Positions 15,394 to 20,520 of a DNA stretch of 20,520 nucleotides are shown here, piece by piece. The notes beneath the pieces were generated by a model. It was given only the letters and a program-made list of their open reading frames with translations, did not search any database and had not been told where the DNA came from. How positions within the stretch are numbered: position 1 is the first letter of the stretch; each line of letters opens with the position of its first letter. This DNA comes from an uncultured Bacteroidales bacterium (GTDB lineage Bacteria > Bacteroidota > Bacteroidia > Bacteroidales > UBA932), in NCBI GenBank assembly GCA_905236955.1, contig CAJOQW010000018.1, positions 1 through 20,520 on the forward strand, written 5' to 3'. Made by a program: the position numbers and the translations under genes.

Positions 15394-16149
15394 ATGAATA
15401 CCAACGGTAACATTTATACTATAGTTTACACTGCCGTCATAGTGGTGGTAGTGGCCGGTATACTCGCCGCTGCGGCTACTTTCCTGAAGCCCGCGCAGCA
15501 AGCCAACATAAAGGCGGAGACCATATCCCAGATGCTCCAGGCCGCGCAATTCGAGACAGCCGGCATGAACAATGTGCAGAAGCTCGACAAATACGCCGGT
15601 GAAATCGACCGCGCATTTACAATCGACGCCCGGGGTGCCAAGGTCAAGGACCTGAACGTCTCCAGGAACAACATCGAGCTGGTTGACGGCCTGAAGGCCC
15701 AGAACTACGCTCTCGCCGGCAAGGGCGGCTACTCCGTCGGCCTGCCGGTGTACATACTCAAGGACGGAGTCACCGTCATCCCGTGCTATGGAGCAGGCTT
15801 GTGGGGCCCGGTCTGGGGCTATCTTGCGATAGAACCCGACGGCTGCACCATCAAGGGCGCATACTTCGACCATGAATCCGAAACCGCAGGCCTTGGCGCC
15901 CGCATCAAGGACGACGCGGCATTCCGCAGCCAGTTCGTGGGAAAGAAGATTGCCTGGGGCCAGGAACCCCGCTTCGACATCATCAAGGGCGGAGCCCCCT
16001 CGGGACAGCAGAACGCCATCGACGCCATCACCGGCGCCACTATGACGTCCAACGGTCTCAAAGGAGCCATCAACAATTGGCTGAAGGCCTATGAACCTTA
16101 TTTCAACGGCATCATCGCCGCTAAAACGGCAGAGGAGGAAAAGAAATGA
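15394..16149 (+). CDS. nqrC: Na+-translocating NADH:quinone reductase subunit C
   Basis: NqrC has one N-terminal membrane helix (residues ~9-29) and an FMN-binding domain facing the periplasm; it passes electrons between the membrane iron centre and NqrB. The flavinylation motif is DAITGATMTS with Thr216 as the FMN attachment point. The 251-residue length fits the family (~257). Family motifs GLPVYIL, GYGAGLWGPVWGY (here CYGAGLWG) and ETAGLGARI are present. The ATG at 15394 lies two bases after the nqrB stop; an upstream in-frame opening from 15007 is only the shadow of nqrB. The C-terminus KTAEEEKK is encoded by purine-rich sequence that also supplies the Shine-Dalgarno of nqrD, with which it overlaps by four bases. 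Confidence 0.97.
   Translation: MNTNGNIYTIVYTAVIVVVVAGILAAAATFLKPAQQANIKAETISQMLQAAQFETAGMNNVQKLDKYAGEIDRAFTIDARGAKVKDLNVSRNNIELVDGLKAQNYALAGKGGYSVGLPVYILKDGVTVIPCYGAGLWGPVWGYLAIEPDGCTIKGAYFDHESETAGLGARIKDDAAFRSQFVGKKIAWGQEPRFDIIKGGAPSGQQNAIDAITGATMTSNGLKGAINNWLKAYEPYFNGIIAAKTAEEEKK
16133..16138 (+). promoter_or_regulatory. Strong Shine-Dalgarno for nqrD
   Basis: AGGAGG lies seven bases before the nqrD ATG at 16146, inside the last codons of nqrC (Glu-Glu-Glu-Lys-Lys). Bacteroidota genes generally lack Shine-Dalgarno sites, so this one stands out. Confidence 0.6.
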
Positions 16150-16757
16150 CACTTAAAGAAACCTTCCTTAATCCAATACTCAAGGGCAATCCCATAACCG
16201 TCCTGGTGCTGGGCATCTGCTCCTCGCTGGCGGTAACCGTCACCCTCAAGGGCGCGCTCGTCATGGCTCTTTCCGTGACGGTGGTATGCGGCCTCAGCAG
16301 CCTGGTGATGTCCCTTCTGCGCAAGGGCATTCCGAACCGCGTCCGCATCATAGTACAACTGGTTGTAGTGGCCTTGCTCGTCATCCTGGTCGACCAGATC
16401 CTCAAGAGCATCGAAGTCACCTTCCCCATCGACAAGCAGCTGTCGGTCTACATCGGTCTCATCATCACCAACTGTATAGTCATGGGACGCATCGAGGCAT
16501 TCGCCCTCGGCAACAATCCCTTCGCTTCCCTGCTCGACGGACTCGGCAACGGACTCGGATACGGCCTCATCCTCATCGTGGTGGCCTTCTTCCGGGAGCT
16601 CCTCGGCAGCGGCACCCTCTTCGGAATCACAGTCCTGAGCCCGGAGTGGTACACCCCGAATAACCTCGTAATCCTTCCTCCGTTCGCCCTCATACTCATC
16701 GGCTGCATCATCTGGATACACCGCGGGGTGATAGACAAGGACCTTCAGGAAAAGTAA
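16146..16757 (+). CDS. nqrD: Na+-translocating NADH:quinone reductase subunit D
   Basis: NqrD is a six-helix membrane subunit that pairs with NqrE as inverted homologues holding an iron or iron-sulphur centre between them. Ligand cysteines are visible: Cys25 in LGICSSLAV and Cys110 in IITNCIVMGR, matching the known pair of V. cholerae NqrD. The length, 203 residues, fits the family (~210). Conserved RIEAFALGN and GLGNGLGYGLIL follow. The start ATG overlaps the nqrC stop (ATGA), with an AGGAGG seven bases ahead. Twelve bases separate it from nqrE. Confidence 0.97.
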   Translation: MTLKETFLNPILKGNPITVLVLGICSSLAVTVTLKGALVMALSVTVVCGLSSLVMSLLRKGIPNRVRIIVQLVVVALLVILVDQILKSIEVTFPIDKQLSVYIGLIITNCIVMGRIEAFALGNNPFASLLDGLGNGLGYGLILIVVAFFRELLGSGTLFGITVLSPEWYTPNNLVILPPFALILIGCIIWIHRGVIDKDLQEK

Positions 16758-16769
16758 AAGCACAGCCAT

Positions 16770-17384
16770 ATGGAATACGTAAGCTTATTCGTAAAGTCTA
16801 TCTTCGTAGACAACATGATCTTCGCCTACTTCCTGGGTATGTGCTCATACCTGGCGGTAAGCAAGAATGTGAAGACGGCAAACGGCCTCGGCCTCGCCGT
16901 CATCTTCGTCCTCCTCTGCACCCTCCCGCTGAATTACCTGCTCAACAAGTACGTACTCCAGCCCGGCGCCCTCAGCTGGCTCGGTCCGCAGTTCGCCGAT
17001 GTGGACCTGAGTTTCCTCAGCTTCATCCTCTTCATCGCTGTCATCGCCGCATTCGTGCAGCTCGTCGAGATGGTGGTAGAAAGATACCTTCCGAGCCTCT
17101 ATTCCAGCCTCGGCATCTTCCTGCCCCTCATCGCAGTCAACTGCGCCATCCTCGGCGGTTCCCTCTTCATGCAGCAGAGGGATTTTGCGAACGTCGGCGA
17201 AAGCGCCGTATATGCCCTCGGCTCCGGCATAGGCTGGTACCTTGCCATAGTGATGCTGGCCGCCATACGGGAGAAGATGGCCTACAACAACGTGCCGAAG
17301 CCTCTCAAGGGCATAGGCATCACCTTCATCACAGTAGGCCTCATGGGTCTGGCCTTCATGATCTTCATGGGCATTTCATTATAG
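16770..17384 (+). CDS. nqrE: Na+-translocating NADH:quinone reductase subunit E
   Basis: NqrE is the partner of NqrD: a six-helix membrane protein with the opposite topology. The metal-ligand cysteines are Cys25 in LGMCSYLAVS and Cys125 in AVNCAILGG, so the four-cysteine site formed with NqrD is complete. Further family features: FVQLVEMVVERYLPSLY near residue 95 and GSGIGWYLAIVMLAAIREK toward the C-terminus. The 204-residue length is close to the usual ~198. It begins at ATG 16770, 12 bases after nqrD, without an obvious Shine-Dalgarno. Its stop codon overlaps the AGGAGG that serves nqrF. Confidence 0.97.
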   Translation: MEYVSLFVKSIFVDNMIFAYFLGMCSYLAVSKNVKTANGLGLAVIFVLLCTLPLNYLLNKYVLQPGALSWLGPQFADVDLSFLSFILFIAVIAAFVQLVEMVVERYLPSLYSSLGIFLPLIAVNCAILGGSLFMQQRDFANVGESAVYALGSGIGWYLAIVMLAAIREKMAYNNVPKPLKGIGITFITVGLMGLAFMIFMGISL

Positions 17385-17388
17385 GAGG
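17383..17388 (+). promoter_or_regulatory. Strong Shine-Dalgarno for nqrF
   Basis: AGGAGG overlaps the nqrE TAG stop and lies eight bases before the nqrF ATG at 17397. It is a textbook Shine-Dalgarno in a lineage that rarely uses them. Confidence 0.65.
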
Positions 17389-17396
17389 ACTAAGCT

Positions 17397-18668
17397 ATGA
17401 GTGCAACTATACTTTCATCCATACTCATCACCGTACTGGTCACCCTCATACTGGTCATCCTCCTGCTCTGGGTAAAGGACAAGATCACTCCCTCCGGGAC
17501 GGTCAAGATCGACATCAACGACGGCAAGCGCGTCCTTGACGTGAAGCAGGGCGGAGACATCATGCACACCCTCGCCGAAGAAGGCATATTCCTCCCCTCG
17601 GCCTGCGGCGGCAAGGCCAACTGCGGCCAGTGCAAGGTGCAGATGATCCAGGGCGGCGGCGAAATCCTCGATACCGAAAAGGGTCAGTTCAACCGTAAGC
17701 AGATCAAGGAAGGGATGCGCCTGGGCTGCCAGGTGAAGGTCAAGGAAGACCTCAAGATCCGCATCCCCGACAGCACACTCAGCGTCAAGAAGCTCGAATG
17801 CGAAGTGATCAGCAACCACAACGTGGCTTCCTTCATAAAGGAATTCACGGTGCGCATCCCCGAAGGCGAGCATCTCGATTTCAAGAGCGGCGAATACATC
17901 CAGATAGATGTCCCTGCAGGCACTTTCGACTATAAGGACATCGATGTGGACGAACCATACAAGGCCACATGGGAGCATTACGGCTTCTTCGACCTCAAAT
18001 GCGTCAATCCCGAACCCACGGTACGTGCCTACTCCATGGCTTCCTATCCCGCCGAAGGCCAGATAATCAAGCTGAACGTCCGTATCGCCACCCCACCGTT
18101 CGACCGCAACGCCCCGAAGGGCAGCAACAAGCTCCTGCCCGTGAATCCGGGCATCGCTTCATCTTATGTCTATACAAGGCATCCCGGAGACAAGGTCACT
18201 ATCAGCGGTCCCTTCGGCGACTTCCTCCTTCCGGAGAACGACCCGATCGAAACCGAGTACATCTTCGTGGGCGGCGGTGCCGGCATGGCTCCCCTGCGCA
18301 GCCACATCATGCACCTGTTCCGTACGCTCAAGACCCAGCGAAAGGTTTCCTTCTTCTACGGCGCCCGCAGCCTCTCCGAGGCCTTCTATCTCGAAGATTA
18401 CTGGGCCATCGAGAGGGACTTCCCCAATTTCAAGTTCTACCTCACCCTCGACAGGCCCGATCCGGTGGCCGACGAGAAAGGCGTGAAGTACAGCGCCGGC
18501 TTCGTAGCCCCCGAAATGGGCAGGCTCTATCTAAACCAGCACGAAGCCCCCGAAGACATCCACTATTTCATGTGCGGCCCCCCCATGATGGTCAAGACCG
18601 TCCAGGACCTGCTGGATTCACTCGGGGTCGATCTCGAGAACAACCTGCACTTCGACAACTTCGGTTGA
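17397..18668 (+). CDS. nqrF: Na+-translocating NADH:quinone reductase subunit F
   Basis: NqrF is the NADH entry subunit: NADH to FAD to 2Fe-2S, then on to the membrane subunits. Of 423 residues (family ~408), an N-terminal membrane helix spans ~5-27. A ferredoxin domain has Cys70, Cys76, Cys79 and Cys111 as 2Fe-2S ligands. The FAD domain carries the RAYSMAS motif (210-216), and the NADH domain has GGGAGMAP (292-299) and Cys393 in FMCGPPMM. The C-terminus ends in FDNFG, aromatic as usual for the family. It starts 12 bases after nqrE with a strong AGGAGG. It is the last gene of the operon; a perfect hairpin terminator follows. All cofactor ligands appear intact. Confidence 0.98.
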   Translation: MSATILSSILITVLVTLILVILLLWVKDKITPSGTVKIDINDGKRVLDVKQGGDIMHTLAEEGIFLPSACGGKANCGQCKVQMIQGGGEILDTEKGQFNRKQIKEGMRLGCQVKVKEDLKIRIPDSTLSVKKLECEVISNHNVASFIKEFTVRIPEGEHLDFKSGEYIQIDVPAGTFDYKDIDVDEPYKATWEHYGFFDLKCVNPEPTVRAYSMASYPAEGQIIKLNVRIATPPFDRNAPKGSNKLLPVNPGIASSYVYTRHPGDKVTISGPFGDFLLPENDPIETEYIFVGGGAGMAPLRSHIMHLFRTLKTQRKVSFFYGARSLSEAFYLEDYWAIERDFPNFKFYLTLDRPDPVADEKGVKYSAGFVAPEMGRLYLNQHEAPEDIHYFMCGPPMMVKTVQDLLDSLGVDLENNLHFDNFG

Positions 18669-18683
18669 CGGATGCGGCGCAAC

Positions 18684-18715
18684 AAAAAAAGGTCGGAGAA
18701 GTCCGACCTTTTTTT
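18684..18715. terminator. Bidirectional intrinsic terminator between nqrF and the DUF4861 gene
   Basis: GGTCGGA (18691-18697) and TCCGACC (18702-18708) form a perfect seven-pair stem with a GAAG loop, flanked by seven A and seven T, so it works on both strands. It lies 15 bases after the nqrF stop and 16 before the stop of the convergent minus-strand gene. Confidence 0.93.
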
Positions 18716-18731
18716 GTTTGTGATTAAAGGA

Positions 18732-19574
18732 TCAAAGGCTCTTGACAACCGCGAACCACTCCTCGGCGGTATGGATGTCATACTCGCTCCAGACGGCACT
18801 GAAGGAATAATTGACCGGCTCGCCGCTCCTTATTGTCTTGACGCAGAGCGAATGACCGTCCTTCACGACGGTGCTTCCGGCCGAGGGCATTACGACGGCC
18901 ACGCCGATCATGCCCTCTTCGGGCTCCACCGACTGGTCGGAGGCATGCTCCCAGATAGCCACGCGGTCCTTGCCGTTATACTCTTGAACGAGATCGTGAC
19001 GGACGATACCGGCGGCGATGTCCAGGGTTTCGATGGGACCGCTGAAGGTGTAATTGTCCTCCACATCGCAGAAACGCCTGCCGGCAGTTACTGTGAACTT
19101 CTTGTCCAGGGCGATCTTGTATCCGCACACCTCCCATTCCGGATAATGGAGGACGAAAACCACCTTGTCGGGAGTCTTTTCCACTATCTCGGAAGAACGG
19201 TAGTTGGTTGCGGGGAAACGCAGGGTGTCCGCGATGAACGGAGATGAAGCGCCCGCTCCCAGGCTGACGGCCACCTTGTAGCAGTCCTTGCCGTTGCCCA
19301 GGTTATGGTGATAGGCCTGGTCGCTGCCCGAAGCATATAGGGCATAACGGCCCTCCGCCACGAGGGTGTCGCAGTTCTTGGCCCAGAAATCGAAGCCGGG
19401 GGCGGTGGGATTGCCTTCAAGGGCCTTGCCGTAAACCCTGAAGCAGTAGAAGTCGTTCTCGAATACGAAGTCGTCCTTGCGTTCGGGAACCTCGCGTGCA
19501 TTGACGCGTACCTTGGGCTGGCCGCAAGAAGCCAGAAGCAGCACTCCGAGTGCCAGGAAAAGTATCTTTTTCAT
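18732..19574 (-). CDS. DUF4861 domain lipoprotein
   Basis: A 280-residue lipoprotein: MKKILFLALG, hydrophobic core, LLASC with Cys17 as the lipidation site, so it is exported to the periplasmic or outer-membrane face. The opening PERKDDFVFENDFYCFRVYG and the following GFDFWAKN match my recollection of DUF4861, a domain repeatedly found in pectin-degradation gene clusters of Bacteroidota; its biochemical activity is not known to me. Aromatic and acidic residues are frequent, as in carbohydrate-active proteins, but I see no catalytic signature. The ATG overlaps the kduI stop by one base (TAATG), indicating translational coupling. The gene ends at a shared bidirectional terminator. Family assignment is likely, function is not. 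Confidence 0.8.
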   Translation of the reverse strand: MKKILFLALGVLLLASCGQPKVRVNAREVPERKDDFVFENDFYCFRVYGKALEGNPTAPGFDFWAKNCDTLVAEGRYALYASGSDQAYHHNLGNGKDCYKVAVSLGAGASSPFIADTLRFPATNYRSSEIVEKTPDKVVFVLHYPEWEVCGYKIALDKKFTVTAGRRFCDVEDNYTFSGPIETLDIAAGIVRHDLVQEYNGKDRVAIWEHASDQSVEPEEGMIGVAVVMPSAGSTVVKDGHSLCVKTIRSGEPVNYSFSAVWSEYDIHTAEEWFAVVKSL

Positions 19575-20416
19575 TATTTCAGTTCTTCGGTCGCCACCCA
19601 GTCCATGTCATTGTAATCGTCGTTCTCACCGCACATGCCCCAGATGAAGGTGTAGTTGCGGGTTGCGCATGCCGAATGGATGCTCCACTGCGGAGATACC
19701 ACTGCCTGTTCGTTGTGCATCCAGATGTGACGGGTTTCCTGGGGCTCGCCCATGAAATGGCAAACGGCGGCGCCTTCGGGAAGCTCGAAGTAGAAATAGA
19801 ACTCCATGCGGCGGTCATGAGTATGGGCCGGCATGGTGTTCCACGTGCTGCCCGGAGCGAGTTCGGTCATGCCCATCTGAAGCTGGCAGCAGGGTACGAC
19901 CTCCTTGACGAGAAGGCGGTTGATGGTGCGCTCGTTGCTTTCTTCGAGAGAGCCCAGATGCATCACCACGGCGTCTTTCTTGGTGACGTGCTTGATGCCT
20001 GTCTCCCTGTGGGCGAGGGCGGAGTTGAAGTAGAAATGGGCCGGATTCGCGGGATCGGCGCTCCTGAAGCTCACGTCGCGGTTGCCGCGGCCTACATAAA
20101 GGGCTTCCTTGAAGGGGATCTCGAATTCTTCGTCACCGACCTTCACTATCCCGGTGCCGCCGACATTGATGATACCGAGCTCGCGTCTCTGGGTGAAATA
20201 GTCCGCCCTGAGGACTTCGGGAGCTTTGAGGACAAGTTCTTCCTTTACTGGAACGGCACCGCCGGCGATGATGCGGTCGTACATGGAATAGACCATGTTG
20301 ATCTCATCGGTCACCATCACATTCTCCACGAGGAACTGCTCGCGGAGTTTCGGGGTGTCATAGTGTTTTGCGTCGTCCGGATGGGACGAATAGCGTACCT
20401 GGCAGTTGATTTTCAT
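19574..20416 (-). CDS. kduI: 5-keto-4-deoxyuronate isomerase KduI
   Basis: KduI (4-deoxy-L-threo-5-hexosulose-uronate ketol-isomerase) converts the product of unsaturated uronates, from pectin lyases or glycuronidases, to 3-deoxy-D-glycero-2,5-hexodiulosonate, ahead of KduD, in the cytosol. The 280-residue length fits E. coli KduI (278). Zinc ligands are visible at the expected places: His198 and His200 in PAHTHDRRME, Glu205, and His247 in QWSIHS. The N-terminal RYSSHPDDAKHYDT and the GGGAVP-like AGGAVPV are typical. The ATG at 20416 is 20 bases after the stop of a LacI-type gene; the stop overlaps the DUF4861 ATG. kduD is not in this window. Control by the upstream LacI regulator is likely but inferred. 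Confidence 0.96.
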   Translation of the reverse strand: MKINCQVRYSSHPDDAKHYDTPKLREQFLVENVMVTDEINMVYSMYDRIIAGGAVPVKEELVLKAPEVLRADYFTQRRELGIINVGGTGIVKVGDEEFEIPFKEALYVGRGNRDVSFRSADPANPAHFYFNSALAHRETGIKHVTKKDAVVMHLGSLEESNERTINRLLVKEVVPCCQLQMGMTELAPGSTWNTMPAHTHDRRMEFYFYFELPEGAAVCHFMGEPQETRHIWMHNEQAVVSPQWSIHSACATRNYTFIWGMCGENDDYNDMDWVATEELK

Positions 20417-20436
20417 GATGTTATTTGGATATTGGA

Positions 20437-20520
20437 TTACTTGGAGTTTCGGGATGAGGAGCGGCGTACCACGAGACTGGTACCCACCGTGATGCTTCCG
20501 CCCTCCGACTTGCCGGAAAG
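20437..20520 (-). CDS. LacI-family transcriptional regulator, C-terminal 27 residues
   Basis: Reading on the minus strand from the window edge gives 27 codons then TAA. The peptide contains EGGSITVGTSLVVRRSS, close to the typical LacI/PurR ending (I-x-L-x-T-x-LVVR-x-SS). The rest of the gene lies beyond the window. It is co-directional with kduI, 20 bases away, and may sense a uronate-derived effector, which cannot be tested from this fragment. Confidence 0.75.
   Translation of the reverse strand, partial: LSGKSEGGSITVGTSLVVRRSSSRNSK

Noticed and set aside
1..20520. tRNA, rRNA, CRISPR arrays, insertion sequences, prophage or toxin-antitoxin modules
   Set aside because: No repeat-spacer pattern, transposase motif, terminal inverted repeat pair or tRNA-like cloverleaf was noticed; the coding content is core metabolism, respiration and repair.

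Overview
The window is about 20.5 kb of GC-rich chromosome from a member of the Bacteroidota, most likely order Bacteroidales. This rests on gene content (Na+-translocating NADH:quinone reductase, ATP-type PEP carboxykinase, a DPP5-like S9 lipoprotein peptidase, GH53 galactanase, a KduI/DUF4861 pectin cassette) and on several TAnnTTTG-type -7 promoter boxes, the housekeeping signature of this phylum. Genus is not assignable by eye; Alistipes-like or Cryptobacteroides-like lineages would fit the base composition. Gene packing is dense: no gene-free stretch exceeds about 135 bases. I see no tRNA, rRNA, CRISPR array, insertion sequence or prophage gene.

Layout. (1) 1-804: 3' part of pckA and its terminator. 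(2) 829-7210, + strand: a tight run of GH53 endo-galactanase lipoprotein, recG, S9 peptidase lipoprotein and a WYL-domain regulator, with gaps of 3-7 bases. (3) 7204-7614, - strand: a YkvA/DUF1232 membrane protein overlapping the end of the WYL gene. (4) 7702-9820, + strand: asnA, a 51-residue unknown protein and a 234-residue unknown membrane protein, the last two each with a recognisable -7 box. (5) 9810-12858, - strand: uvrD/pcrA helicase followed by a short cutC. (6) 12936-18668, + strand: complete nqrABCDEF operon, closed by a perfect bidirectional hairpin terminator. (7) 18732-20520, - strand: LacI-type regulator (only its C-terminus is in the window), kduI and a DUF4861 lipoprotein.

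How the genes work together. The NQR operon encodes all six subunits, with the flavinylation threonines of NqrB and NqrC, the four membrane iron-ligand cysteines of NqrD/NqrE and the NqrF 2Fe-2S cysteines all visible; it builds the sodium motive force from NADH. The maturation enzyme ApbE is not in the window. pckA and asnA are central C4 and amino-acid metabolism. GH53 (galactan side chains of rhamnogalacturonan I) and LacI-KduI-DUF4861 (unsaturated uronates released by pectin lyases) both point to pectin use, but they lie 17 kb apart in separate operons. RecG and UvrD cover DNA repair.

Most of the window is ordinary core genome. I did not find a convincing new multi-gene system. The items most worth a second look are the two unknown genes after asnA, the recG-WYL linkage, the shortened CutC with a terminator for the opposite gene inside its coding sequence, the shortened NqrB N-terminus, and the local use of strong Shine-Dalgarno sites inside the nqr operon.
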